Shown here piece after piece: positions 17,779 to 26,740 of a stretch of 64,000 nt of DNA. Position 1 is the first letter of the stretch, and every line of letters starts with the position of its first letter. Under the pieces are notes generated by a model. The model searched no databases and had not been told where the DNA came from. It saw only the letters and a program-made list of their open reading frames with translations. The translations under genes were made by a program, and so were the position numbers. The stretch spans positions 264,001 to 328,000 of the forward strand of contig CACGXV010000002.1 in the NCBI GenBank assembly GCA_902577075.1, written 5' to 3'. Source of the DNA: an uncultured Pelagibacteraceae bacterium (GTDB lineage Bacteria > Pseudomonadota > Alphaproteobacteria > Pelagibacterales > Pelagibacteraceae).

Positions 17779-19332
17779 TCAATCTTTATAGACTTTATCT
17801 CTAGCTGACATAATTAAGTTGTCAGCTTCACTTTTTGATAATGCAAAGTCTTCTAAATATCCTCTTATCTTCACTCTTTCACCTTTTATAACATCATATG
17901 TTCCTGTCAGTTCATCTGAAGCCAAATCAGCCAAATCATTTAAGTTTAAAATTTTTTGCTCTCCTAAAGTCACAAGCATGCCTGGTGTAAGTCCTTCATG
18001 ATCTATTAGATCATTTTCAAGTCCAAGTTTTTTTATTCTATTTGAAATTTCCTGCTGATCTTTTTCATAAAACTCTTTTGCTCTTTCAATTAATTCTTTG
18101 GCAGTATCTTCTTCGATACCCTCAATTTTAACAAGAGCCTCTTTTGAGCTATCTTTAATATCATCAATCGATGAGAATCCCTCAGCTACCAAAAGTTGTC
18201 CCAAAGTCTCATCAAGCTCCAAATTCTTTACAATATTGTCTGTTTTTTCTTTAAATTCCAGTTGTCTTCTTTCTGAGTCCTCTTGCTCAGTCATTATGTT
18301 AATTTCATAGTTTAATAATTTTGTTGCCAATCTTACGTTTTGACCTCTTCTTCCAATCGCTTTACTTAAATTTTCCTCTGTTAAAATTACATCTAGTTTT
18401 TTTGCATCATTATCAATATTTACCCTTTGTACCTCTGCAGGTGATAAAGCATTAGCAACAACAATTGCGGGATCCTCTGACCAATTTACAATATCTATCT
18501 TTTCTCCTTGCAGTTCGTTTACTACTGCCTGCACTCTACTTCCTCTCATTCCTACACAAGCACCAACCGGATCTAAAGATGTATCAATAGCCTTCACACA
18601 AATTTTTGCTCTACTTCCAGGATCTCTCGATGAAGATTTAATTTCAATTAAACCATCGTAAATTTCTGGGACCTCTTGAACAAAAAGTTTGTCCATAAAC
18701 TTTGGATGAGCTCTTGATAAAAATATTTGCTGACCTCTTGGCTCTCTTCTAACATCTAAACAATAAGCTTTTACTCTATCTCCTGCTTTAATATTTTCAC
18801 GAGGTATCATTTCATTCTTTTGAATAATCGCCTCAGTTCTTCCTAGATCTACTATTACATTTCCAAATTCGAGCCTTTTGACTATGCCACTCAAAATTGT
18901 GTCTTTTTTGTCGATAAAATCATTATATTGTCTTTCTCTTTCTGCCTCTCGTACATTAAAACTTATCACTTGTTTTGCTGTTTGTGCTGCGATTCTTCCA
19001 AAGTCAAATGATGGTAAAGGCTGAAGCACTTCATCGCCGATTTGTTTATTTTTATTTGTACTATTTAAATTAATTGCTTCATCTAAAGTTATTTCTAAAT
19101 TTGCATTCTCTGGTTTTTCAACAATCTTTAATTTTCTAAATATCCCAATATCTCCATTATCTCTATTTATCTCCACTTTAATTTCGTTATCTGATCCAAA
19201 CTTAGATTTTGCAGCTTTGGCAATACCAGTTTCCATTGATCCAATAATGAGTTCTTTATCAATAGATTTTTCCAAAGCAACGGCTTCTGCAATTCTTAAT
19301 AATTCTAGTTTATCGGCTCGTCTGTTTAACAT
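17779..19332 (-). CDS. nusA: Transcription termination/antitermination factor NusA
   Basis: RNA-polymerase-binding factor controlling pausing, termination and antitermination. I chose ATG 19332 (517 residues), giving the usual MLNRRADKLELLRIAEAVA opening; an in-frame TTG at 19347 would lie in a terminator T-tract. Domains in order: N-terminal RNAP-binding, S1 (about 125-190), two KH (with ACVGMRGSRVQAV and KAIGRRGQNVRLA), and two C-terminal helix-hairpin repeats. First gene of nusA-infB-rbfA-rpsO-pnp. rimP, normally upstream, and ylxR, normally downstream, are missing. Confidence 0.96.
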   Translation of the reverse strand: MLNRRADKLELLRIAEAVALEKSIDKELIIGSMETGIAKAAKSKFGSDNEIKVEINRDNGDIGIFRKLKIVEKPENANLEITLDEAINLNSTNKNKQIGDEVLQPLPSFDFGRIAAQTAKQVISFNVREAERERQYNDFIDKKDTILSGIVKRLEFGNVIVDLGRTEAIIQKNEMIPRENIKAGDRVKAYCLDVRREPRGQQIFLSRAHPKFMDKLFVQEVPEIYDGLIEIKSSSRDPGSRAKICVKAIDTSLDPVGACVGMRGSRVQAVVNELQGEKIDIVNWSEDPAIVVANALSPAEVQRVNIDNDAKKLDVILTEENLSKAIGRRGQNVRLATKLLNYEINIMTEQEDSERRQLEFKEKTDNIVKNLELDETLGQLLVAEGFSSIDDIKDSSKEALVKIEGIEEDTAKELIERAKEFYEKDQQEISNRIKKLGLENDLIDHEGLTPGMLVTLGEQKILNLNDLADLASDELTGTYDVIKGERVKIRGYLEDFALSKSEADNLIMSARDKVYKD

Positions 19333-19345
19333 ATTATTTTGTCTC

Positions 19346-19372
19346 AAAAAAAAATGGGCCTAAGCCCATTTT
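19346..19372 (-). terminator. Intrinsic terminator in the nusA leader
   Basis: A perfect 9-bp stem (AAAATGGGC / GCCCATTTT) with a CTAA loop at 19351-19372 is followed on the minus strand by an uninterrupted T-tract (19354-19346). It ends only 13 bases before the nusA start. It could terminate metK transcripts. A candidate nusA promoter lies upstream of it and no room for a promoter remains downstream, so the nusA operon must be expressed through it. Confidence 0.85.
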
Positions 19373-19394
19373 GAAATTTTAACAATGTATTTGA

Positions 19395-19422
19395 AATATA
19401 GTTATTTTTAATTGATTTTCAA
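19395..19422 (-). promoter_or_regulatory. Candidate promoter of the nusA operon
   Basis: On the minus strand TTGAAA (19422-19417) and TATATT (19400-19395) are separated by 16 bases, each one mismatch from consensus. The predicted start near 19388 would give a leader of about 56 bases that contains the terminator at 19346-19372. Promoter calls in such AT-rich DNA are uncertain. Confidence 0.45.
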
Positions 19423-19428
19423 CAATAT

Positions 19429-20592
19429 TTACTTACTAAAAACATCAGATTTATCTGTTTTTTCCCAGGAAAATGAACCATCACTCTCTGGTACCCTTCC
19501 AAAGTGTCCATAAGCTGCAGTTTTTTCATATATAGGTTTATTTAGACCAAGCATTTCTCTAATCCCTCTTGGACTTAAATCAAAATTTTCTTTTATAAGT
19601 TTTTCTACATGAATATTTTTTTCTTCATCATTATCAAATAAGTCTACGTAGATTGATAGTGGCTTAGAAACTCCAATAGCATAAGCTAATTGAATTAAAC
19701 ACTTATCAGCAATCTTAGATGCAACTACATTTTTTGCTAAATATCTAGATGCATATGCTGCAGATCTATCTACTTTTGTTGGATCTTTTCCAGAAAACGC
19801 ACCTCCTCCATGTGGTGCAGCTCCACCGTAAGTGTCAACAATAATTTTTCTACCTGTTAAACCACTATCTCCATCAGGACCTCCAATTACAAAATTTCCA
19901 GTAGGATTTATATAAATCTCTTTTTCATCAAGACTTCCTAATAAGTTTCTTGGTACAGATCTTTCTATGTAAGGCATACAAAGTTCTTTAACTTGAGCCA
20001 AGTTAACATCTTTGGAATGTTGTGTAGAAATAACTACTGATGTTACGGCAGCAGGCATACCATCTTTATATTGGATTGTAATTTGACTTTTTGAGTCTGG
20101 CTCTATCCCTTTTAATTTTCCTGATTTTCTATCCTCAGCCATTAATCGCAAAATTTTATGAGAATAATGTATCGGGGCTGGCATTAAAACGTCTGTTTCA
20201 TTACAGGCATAACCAAACATAATTCCCTGGTCTCCAGCACCCTCATCTTTATTTCCAGCAGAGTCTACTCCAATGGCAATATCGGCTGATTGTGAATGAA
20301 GATGTGTTTCAATTTTAGTTTGTTCTTTCCAGGAGAAACCCTCCTGATCATAACCGATATCCTTAATGCAATCTCTTACTTTTGAAATTAATTCATCTTG
20401 CTTAAGCTCTGGTCCTCTTACTTCTCCAGCTAAAACAACTTTATTGGTTGTTGTTAAAGTTTCACAAGCAACTCTTGCTTGTGGCTCAGAAGCTAAAAAA
20501 GTATCTACAACCATATCTGAAATTCTGTCACAAACTTTATCTGGGTGTCCTTCTGACACTGACTCGCTAGTAAATAAAAAATTTTTTTTCAT
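19429..20592 (-). CDS. metK: S-adenosylmethionine synthetase
   Basis: Makes SAM from methionine and ATP. The 387-residue protein shows the opening [20 protein letters not shown], the [12 protein letters not shown] motif, and [19 protein letters not shown]. Length is normal. Its ATG overlaps the lnt stop (ATGA), so it is translated from the lnt-containing transcript and has no leader of its own for a riboswitch. In other alphaproteobacteria trmB and rimP usually follow; here the next gene is nusA. Confidence 0.97.
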   Translation of the reverse strand: MKKNFLFTSESVSEGHPDKVCDRISDMVVDTFLASEPQARVACETLTTTNKVVLAGEVRGPELKQDELISKVRDCIKDIGYDQEGFSWKEQTKIETHLHSQSADIAIGVDSAGNKDEGAGDQGIMFGYACNETDVLMPAPIHYSHKILRLMAEDRKSGKLKGIEPDSKSQITIQYKDGMPAAVTSVVISTQHSKDVNLAQVKELCMPYIERSVPRNLLGSLDEKEIYINPTGNFVIGGPDGDSGLTGRKIIVDTYGGAAPHGGGAFSGKDPTKVDRSAAYASRYLAKNVVASKIADKCLIQLAYAIGVSKPLSIYVDLFDNDEEKNIHVEKLIKENFDLSPRGIREMLGLNKPIYEKTAAYGHFGRVPESDGSFSWEKTDKSDVFSK

Positions 20593-22115
20593 GAATTCCC
20601 CCGTATTTTAAAAAAAAAAATTAAACTAATATAAATGCTTAGAAAATAAAAGAAGATCTTATTGCCCTGGGAGCTAAAAATAGTTTTATTGGACTTTTTG
20701 AAAGATTTAATTTCAATAAATCCCTTGTCGGTTGTTAAATTATTATTTATTACTTGACCTTTAGGATTTACAAAAGCTGAAATTCCGTTGTTTGAGGATC
20801 GTATAAGAGGTTTTCCTTCCTCTATCGATCTAAAGACTGAGTGAGAGAAGTGCTGATAGGGACCAATAGAGTTTCCAAACCACCCATCCTCTGATATATT
20901 TAAAATAAAATCATAGTATTTTTTACTTTTATTAATTTGGCCAGAATAAATAACCTCGTAACATATAAGTGGTATAAAATTATAATTATTCAACTTAATT
21001 GGATCTCTCGTCATATCTGCTGAAAAAGACTGATAACCTTGGGTAATTTTTTTGAAACCAAAGTTACTTAATGTTTTTTCGAATGGTAAAAATTCTCCAA
21101 AAGGTACTAGTTTATTTTTATAATATTTTTCTAATACATTAAGTTCATTATCTAAAACCAACAGAGAATTATAAATTTTTTGATTTTCATAGATATTCAT
21201 TCCTAAAATAATTTTATGTTTTTTAGAAAAATTATTTGAAAATAAATTTTTAAATTTTTTTAAATCCTCAAAATAAATATTTGATAGGATACCTTCTGGT
21301 AAAATAAATAATGTTTCATATTGTCGATTTGGATCAGAAATATCAATTAATTCAGATATCAATTTTCTAGGATTTTCATTTATAAAATATCTATCAATAT
21401 TAAAATTAGGAGAAATTATCTTAATAACAAATCCTAAATCTTTGTTTTCATTTAATTCATAATTTTTTAAGTTTAAATAGCCTATAAAATAATTGGTAAA
21501 AAATAATAATAAAGATAGTAGAAATATACTTATTTTAAAATTTTTTTTGTAATTAAAAAATAAAATGGTTGGTAATAAAAATAATAAAATAATTATTGAA
21601 TTAAATGCATAAGTGCCTGTTATAGACAATAATTGAATAAATTCTAAATGATTTACAAAACTAAAAGAAATTAAATTCCATGGAAAACCTCCAAATACAA
21701 AACTTCTAATATATTCAAAAATAGATAAAGAGGTAGATAATATAAGAATTGATAAAAAATTTCTTTTTGGATTTAAAAATGAAAAAGTTAAAGTTGATAA
21801 ACCATAAAATAATCCTAAAAATAAAGGAATTAAAACTAAAGCAAATGGTATTAATGGTTTAAATGTATCTTCAAATGTAAGCGAATTAGTTATCCAATAT
21901 AAATTAGAAATGAAATATCCAAAACCAAACATCCAACCAATAATAAAAGATCTAACTTTAAACTTAGAATAATTTAACAATACCAATAAAAAAAATGGAT
22001 ATGAAAAGAAGTTTAGAAAGAAAAAATTATATGGTGGAAGGCTGTATGAAGAAATTAAGCCTAATATAAATATAAATGAATATAATAAAATTTTATTTTT
22101 ATAAATTAAAGTCAA
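20589..22115 (-). CDS. lnt: Apolipoprotein N-acyltransferase
   Basis: Adds the third acyl chain to the N-terminal cysteine of lipoproteins at the periplasmic face of the inner membrane. The 508-residue protein has several N-terminal membrane helices and then a nitrilase-type domain with the Glu-Lys-Cys triad: E274 (ILPEGILSN), K333 ([12 protein letters not shown]) and C385 (PLICYEV). A final hydrophobic helix follows near residue 485. Lipoprotein substrates in this window include the BON, DUF3576 and LptE proteins. Confidence 0.95.
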   Translation of the reverse strand: MTLIYKNKILLYSFIFILGLISSYSLPPYNFFFLNFFSYPFFLLVLLNYSKFKVRSFIIGWMFGFGYFISNLYWITNSLTFEDTFKPLIPFALVLIPLFLGLFYGLSTLTFSFLNPKRNFLSILILSTSLSIFEYIRSFVFGGFPWNLISFSFVNHLEFIQLLSITGTYAFNSIIILLFLLPTILFFNYKKNFKISIFLLSLLLFFTNYFIGYLNLKNYELNENKDLGFVIKIISPNFNIDRYFINENPRKLISELIDISDPNRQYETLFILPEGILSNIYFEDLKKFKNLFSNNFSKKHKIILGMNIYENQKIYNSLLVLDNELNVLEKYYKNKLVPFGEFLPFEKTLSNFGFKKITQGYQSFSADMTRDPIKLNNYNFIPLICYEVIYSGQINKSKKYYDFILNISEDGWFGNSIGPYQHFSHSVFRSIEEGKPLIRSSNNGISAFVNPKGQVINNNLTTDKGFIEIKSFKKSNKTIFSSQGNKIFFYFLSIYISLIFFFKIRGNS

Positions 22116-22558
22116 TTTACTTTATGAAAATATTTTAAAATTGATTTTTCTTTTCTAATCATTTTATTGAAATCATTTAATCCTTTATGATCATAACCAA
22201 TCAAATGAAGGTAACCATGTATCCACATTTTATCAAACTCTAAAAAAAAATTTGTTTTTTTTGATCTATTTTTTATTATTTCATAACTAATTGCTATATC
22301 ACCAACATAAAGTGTGCTTTTACTTTTAATCTTAATGGGGAAAGATAAAACATCTGTTGTTTTGTTTTTTTTTCTGAATTTATAATTTAAGTTTTTCATT
22401 TTTTTGTTGTTAGTAAGCAGTACTGAAAATTCGTGATTTTTTCTTTTAAAAAAGGGTGCTTTAGATAAAATTTTAAGCCTTTTATTAAGGTAAATGTTAG
22501 GATTTTTGATATTGTTTATCCAATTTGAATGACCAGATATTACATTGGCCTTTATCAT
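22112..22558 (-). CDS. ybeY: Endoribonuclease YbeY
   Basis: Metal-dependent RNase in 16S rRNA 3'-end maturation and ribosome quality control. The 148 residues include the zinc motif HGYLHLIGYDH (three His in H-x3-H-x5-H spacing) and the preceding TDVLSFPI segment. Overlaps phoH and lnt by 4 bases each. The corC/tlyC gene that usually sits between ybeY and lnt in alphaproteobacteria is absent. Confidence 0.95.
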   Translation of the reverse strand: MIKANVISGHSNWINNIKNPNIYLNKRLKILSKAPFFKRKNHEFSVLLTNNKKMKNLNYKFRKKNKTTDVLSFPIKIKSKSTLYVGDIAISYEIIKNRSKKTNFFLEFDKMWIHGYLHLIGYDHKGLNDFNKMIRKEKSILKYFHKVN

Positions 22559-23562
22559 TCCTCAGAGCTTTTATCTGAATATGCTTTAACAATTTTAGAT
22601 ACTAGAGGATGTCTAACTACATCTTTATGATCAAAATCAACTACTGAAATTTCTTTTAAATGCCCTAGCAATTTTTTTGATCTTCTTAATCCTGACATTG
22701 ACTTGTTCGGTAAGTCAATTTGAGAAGGATCTCCATTAATGACTATCTTTGAGTTATCACCTATTCTTGTCAAAAACATTTTAATTTGAGTATCGGTTGC
22801 ATTTTGAGCCTCATCAAGAATTGCAAATGAATTTTTTAAAGTTCTTCCTCTCATAAATGCAAGAGGAGCTATTTCTATATCTCCAACCTCAATTTTTTTT
22901 TGTATCTTTTCAAAATCTAATAAATCATATAGTGAATCATATAATGGTCTTAAATATGGATCTACTTTTTCTCTCATATCACCTGGTAAAAATCCAAGTC
23001 TTTCACCTGCTTCGACAGCAGGTCTAGATAGAATGATTCTCTCGATTTTTTTTTCTAACAGCATTGTTAATGCTACGGCAACAGCTAAAAAAGTTTTACC
23101 TGTTCCAGCTGGTCCAGCTGAAATAATTATATCTGACTCTTTTAATGCTCTGACATAGTCCTTCTGTCTTTCTGATCTCGGAATTACAGATTTTTTTGGA
23201 GTCTTTATGATATATTCTATTTTTTTTTCAAAATCATTGTTTTGATTAATCATAAATTTACTTATAGAAGAAACTATATCTTTTTTTTCGATTGTACCAT
23301 TATTTAAATATTGTTCAGTCAAAAATTGAATAGCATTTTTAACTATATTATTTTTTTCAGGAGTACTTTTTACAAGTATAGAATTACCTCTTGAATATAA
23401 GCTAGTTTCAGTAATTTTTTCTAATTCCTTTAAATTATTATTAAATTCACCTGTAACACCAAGCAACAATTCATTATTTTGAAAAATTATACTTAAGGTA
23501 TTATTATCTGAATATACATATTTTAATTCAGAAATAATTTTTTTTTTATTTATCTTACTCAA
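22555..23562 (-). CDS. phoH: PhoH-like ATPase
   Basis: Cytoplasmic ATPase of the PhoH family, linked by gene neighbourhood to RNA metabolism with YbeY. The 335 residues show Walker A GPAGTGKT near residue 150, the Walker B-like FAILDEAQNAT and the VINGDPSQIDLP motif typical of the family. The N-terminal region resembles the KH-like part of PhoH. Its start follows the miaB stop after one base. Confidence 0.94.
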   Translation of the reverse strand: MSKINKKKIISELKYVYSDNNTLSIIFQNNELLLGVTGEFNNNLKELEKITETSLYSRGNSILVKSTPEKNNIVKNAIQFLTEQYLNNGTIEKKDIVSSISKFMINQNNDFEKKIEYIIKTPKKSVIPRSERQKDYVRALKESDIIISAGPAGTGKTFLAVAVALTMLLEKKIERIILSRPAVEAGERLGFLPGDMREKVDPYLRPLYDSLYDLLDFEKIQKKIEVGDIEIAPLAFMRGRTLKNSFAILDEAQNATDTQIKMFLTRIGDNSKIVINGDPSQIDLPNKSMSGLRRSKKLLGHLKEISVVDFDHKDVVRHPLVSKIVKAYSDKSSEE

Positions 23563-23563
23563 C

Positions 23564-24898
23564 TTAAGCAGCTCTCATATTTTTGTTGACTGAACCAAAT
23601 AAAGTATTCTGGTTAGTCGTTTGAATTTTTACTTTTATGTTCTTGCCAATTTGATTATCATTTCCATCAAAGATTACCGGTGTAATATACTTATTTCTTC
23701 CAAAAAATTTATTTTGTTTTTCCATTTTATTTTCAACAAGCACATCAATAATTTGATTTTCCATTGATTTATTAATTTTTATTTGGTTGTTAAATAACTT
23801 TTCTTGAATTATTGTAAGTCTCTCTTTTGCAATATTTTTATCTATCATATCTAATTTTGATGCAATTGTTCCTGGTCTTGGGCTGAAAATAAATGAAAAA
23901 GAATTAATAAATTTTATCTTTTTAATTAAGTCAAATGTTTCTTCAAAATCTTTTTGTGTTTCACCTGGATAACCAATGATAAAATCACTTGAAAATTCAA
24001 TATCTTGATTAATTTTTTTCAATCTCTCATAAATATTTAAATAATCATCTACAGTATGCTTTCTATTCATTAATTCTAACATCCTATTTGATCCACTTTG
24101 AATAGGTAAGTGAACAAATGGCATTAATTTTTGATTGGATGAGTAACATTCAATTAAGTCTTCAGTCATATCTCTTGGGTGTGATGTAGTGTATCTTATT
24201 CTCACCAATTCTGAATATTGATTTAGACAATTTATTATATGAGAAAGTCTATACTCCTTAGCATTTTCCAAATATGAATATGCATTAACATTCTGTCCTA
24301 ACAATGTTATTTCCTTTACACCATTTTCTATTAGTTGTTCAGCTTCTCCTATAATTTTTTTAAATGGCCTAGAGTATTCAGGTCCTCTTGTGTAAGGTAC
24401 TACACAAAAATGACAAAACTTATCACAACCCTCTTGGATTGTTAAGAAAGCTGATATTTTATTATTATTATTTTTTATTTGATCAAAATATCCAAATTTT
24501 GAAATAGTATCAAACTCTGTTTCCTCTTGTTTTTGATTAACTATGTATTCATCTAATAAGTCATTAACTTTATGATATGATTGAGGGCCTAAAATTATAT
24601 CAATATATGGCTCTCTCTTAAACATTTCCTCATTCTCAGCTTGGGCAACACAACCAGCAATAACCATTATAGGTTTTTTTTTATTTTTATATAATTTTTT
24701 CACTCTTCCGATTTCATGATAAACTTTTTCTTTAGCTTTATCACGTATATGACATGTGTTTAGAATATAGCAATCTGCATTTGACTGATTTGATGTTTTA
24801 ACAAAACCCAGCTTACTTACAGAGTCATAAATTCTGTTAGAGTCGTATTCATTCATTTGACAGCCAAAAGTTTTTATGAAGATTTTTTTATTTAACAT
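23564..24898 (-). CDS. miaB: tRNA-2-methylthio-N6-dimethylallyladenosine synthase MiaB
   Basis: Radical-SAM methylthiotransferase that modifies A37 of tRNAs reading UNN codons. The 444 residues have the N-terminal UPF0004 cysteines (FGCQMNEYDS, LNTCHIRD, AGCVAQAE), the radical-SAM triad C-x3-C-x2-C (CDKFCHFCVVPYTRG) and a C-terminal TRAM domain. MiaB rather than MtaB/RimO is supported by the QMNEYDS motif and the phoH-ybeY neighbourhood. Confidence 0.96.
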   Translation of the reverse strand: MLNKKIFIKTFGCQMNEYDSNRIYDSVSKLGFVKTSNQSNADCYILNTCHIRDKAKEKVYHEIGRVKKLYKNKKKPIMVIAGCVAQAENEEMFKREPYIDIILGPQSYHKVNDLLDEYIVNQKQEETEFDTISKFGYFDQIKNNNNKISAFLTIQEGCDKFCHFCVVPYTRGPEYSRPFKKIIGEAEQLIENGVKEITLLGQNVNAYSYLENAKEYRLSHIINCLNQYSELVRIRYTTSHPRDMTEDLIECYSSNQKLMPFVHLPIQSGSNRMLELMNRKHTVDDYLNIYERLKKINQDIEFSSDFIIGYPGETQKDFEETFDLIKKIKFINSFSFIFSPRPGTIASKLDMIDKNIAKERLTIIQEKLFNNQIKINKSMENQIIDVLVENKMEKQNKFFGRNKYITPVIFDGNDNQIGKNIKVKIQTTNQNTLFGSVNKNMRAA

Positions 24899-24925
24899 TT
24901 TTTATTTGAGAACAAATATGAAATT

Positions 24926-25354
24926 TCATTTATTTTTTTTAATTCCATAAAGCTCTAATTTGTGATCTACCAATTTATATCCATATTTTTCAGCAACTTT
25001 TTTTTGTAATTTTTCAATTTCTTCGTCAACGAATTCAATTATTTCTCCAGTCTTTATATCAATAAGATGATCATGATGACTTTCGACTAATGCTTCATAT
25101 CTTGCTTTTCCACCTTTAAAATCATGTTTTGTAAGTATACCTGACTCCTCAAAAAGTTTAACCGTTCTGTAAACAGTAGCAATGCTTATTTTAGAATCTA
25201 TTTCAGAAACCCTTTTGTATAATTCATCAACATCTGGGTGGTCAGACTCACCATAAACTTCTTTTGATTCCGATAAAACTTTTGCTATTATTTTTCTTTG
25301 ATCAGTGAGTTTAACTCCCTTTTTCAGACAGATTTGCTCTATTGTTTCAGACAT
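24926..25354 (-). CDS. fur: Fur-family metalloregulator (Fur/Mur)
   Basis: A 142-residue Fur protein with the winged helix SKISIATVYRTVKLFEESGIL (about 53-73) and the metal region ESHHDHLIDIKTGEIIEFVDEEIE. The CxxC zinc pairs of E. coli Fur are missing, as is usual for alphaproteobacterial Fur, which often senses manganese (Mur). It is distinct from the Irr protein in this window, so the cell has at least two Fur-type regulators. Sits between tsaB and miaB, a common alphaproteobacterial order. Confidence 0.88.
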   Translation of the reverse strand: MSETIEQICLKKGVKLTDQRKIIAKVLSESKEVYGESDHPDVDELYKRVSEIDSKISIATVYRTVKLFEESGILTKHDFKGGKARYEALVESHHDHLIDIKTGEIIEFVDEEIEKLQKKVAEKYGYKLVDHKLELYGIKKNK

Positions 25355-25362
25355 TATTTATT

Positions 25363-25740
25363 TTAACTCGAATATATAGGTTTTATCAAACCTTTATTTT
25401 TTAATTTTTTTTTATCTAATTTTATTAAATTTTTGTAATTTTTGTTTGTTAAATTATTAGATTGAAAACCTATTAAACTAGTATTATTTACAAAAGATAT
25501 GGCTTTTGCTATTGATAGGGAAATCCTTAGACTTGTAAATTTGCCAGGTCCCAAATGGACAAATATTCTATTAATATTACTTATTTTTATTTTTATTTTC
25601 TTTAAAAACTTTGAAAGTAGTTTCATAAAATTGTCAAAGTTTTGTCTACTGTTTATATGACTCGTAGTGTATGATTGTTCATCAGTGATGATCACAAAAA
25701 CGATTTTTTCATTAGCAGCATCAATTATTAAATTTATCAT
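25363..25740 (-). CDS. tsaB: TsaB (YeaZ), shortened
   Basis: Partner of TsaD in making the t6A tRNA modification. The product starts MINLIIDAANEKIVFVI and contains the family signature LGPGKFTSLRISLSIAKA (canonical GPGSFTGLR). It ends at 125 residues, against roughly 200-230 for typical TsaB, so only the N-terminal ASKHA subdomain remains. That subdomain is the one that contacts TsaD. No frameshift remnant is visible downstream; fur follows after 8 bases. The rimI gene usually adjacent is absent. Confidence 0.85.
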   Translation of the reverse strand: MINLIIDAANEKIVFVIITDEQSYTTSHINSRQNFDNFMKLLSKFLKKIKIKISNINRIFVHLGPGKFTSLRISLSIAKAISFVNNTSLIGFQSNNLTNKNYKNLIKLDKKKLKNKGLIKPIYSS

Positions 25741-26740
25741 ATTTTATTTATTTTTTTTAAATGCTTACGCAGAAACTGTAAACAAAAAATATGAGCCTGA
25801 TGAAAAAGGTATATTAGCTTTGATGTATCATAGATTTGAGGAAAATAAATATCCCTCAACCAATATAAAAATTGATATATTTCAAAATCATATAGATATT
25901 ATTAAGAAAAATAACTTATCTTTTTTAAATCCAAAAAATTTTGAATTTGAATTTAAAAATGTGAGTAGAGAGAAAAAAATTTTACTTACAATTGATGATG
26001 CCTTTTCTTCTTTTTATTTAAATGCATGGCCTATTTTAAAAGAAAATAAAATTCCATTTATTTTATTTGTTTCAACAGAGACTGTTGGCAAAAACGGGTA
26101 TATGAACTGGGAAGAAATAATTAAAATATCAAAAGAGGATTATGTATTTGTTGGAAATCATTCTCACTCTCACGAATATCTAATAAAGTATAAATTTGAA
26201 GATTTTAAGAAAGATATTAATAGATCAATTAAAATATTCGAAAAAAAACTTAATTATAATCCTAAATTTTTTTCTTATCCATTTGGTGAATATAGTTTAG
26301 AACAAAAAGAATTTATTTCTAATAAATTTGATTATGCATTTGGTCAACATTCAGGAGTTATAGATTTAAATAAAGATAAATATGAATTACCTAGATTTCC
26401 AATAAATGAAAAATATGGGGACCTGGACAGATTTAATTTTTTGATAAATCTTTTACCTATTCAATATAAAAATCTTATTCCAGAAGATAAATTTTTAGTT
26501 GACTCTAATAATCCACCATCACTTGTCATAGAGTTTTTTAAGGAACAAACAAATATTAGTAAAATTAATTGTTTCTCAAATGAAGGTGGAGAATGGAAAG
26601 ATTCAAAATTAAACTATAAAGATAAAAAAATTGAAGTTGTCTTTGTTGAAAAATTTTTACCTAGAAGAGGAAGAATTAATTGCTCTATGCAAGATAATGA
26701 AGGATGGAGATGGTTTGGTACTCAATTTACACTTAATTAA
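25688..26740 (+). CDS. Exported polysaccharide deacetylase family protein
   Basis: Carbohydrate esterase 4 type protein, probably acting on peptidoglycan or a surface glycan. With ATG 25688 it has 350 residues; a GTG at 25667 is the other option. A signal peptide ends at NAYA. Motifs: LTIDDAFSSF (metal-binding Asp pair), VGNHSHSH (His ligands) and FSYPFGEYS. The C-terminal 100 residues are an extra domain of unknown role. Its start region overlaps the divergent tsaB by 53 bases, and its stop overlaps the next gene by 4. Confidence 0.85.
   Translation: MITKTIFSLAASIIKFIIFYLFFLNAYAETVNKKYEPDEKGILALMYHRFEENKYPSTNIKIDIFQNHIDIIKKNNLSFLNPKNFEFEFKNVSREKKILLTIDDAFSSFYLNAWPILKENKIPFILFVSTETVGKNGYMNWEEIIKISKEDYVFVGNHSHSHEYLIKYKFEDFKKDINRSIKIFEKKLNYNPKFFSYPFGEYSLEQKEFISNKFDYAFGQHSGVIDLNKDKYELPRFPINEKYGDLDRFNFLINLLPIQYKNLIPEDKFLVDSNNPPSLVIEFFKEQTNISKINCFSNEGGEWKDSKLNYKDKKIEVVFVEKFLPRRGRINCSMQDNEGWRWFGTQFTLN

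Noticed and set aside
20589..20640. Possible SAM riboswitch in front of metK
   Set aside because: The metK start overlaps the lnt stop, so the sequence in front of it is coding and no leader exists for a SAM-II or SAM-V type structure.
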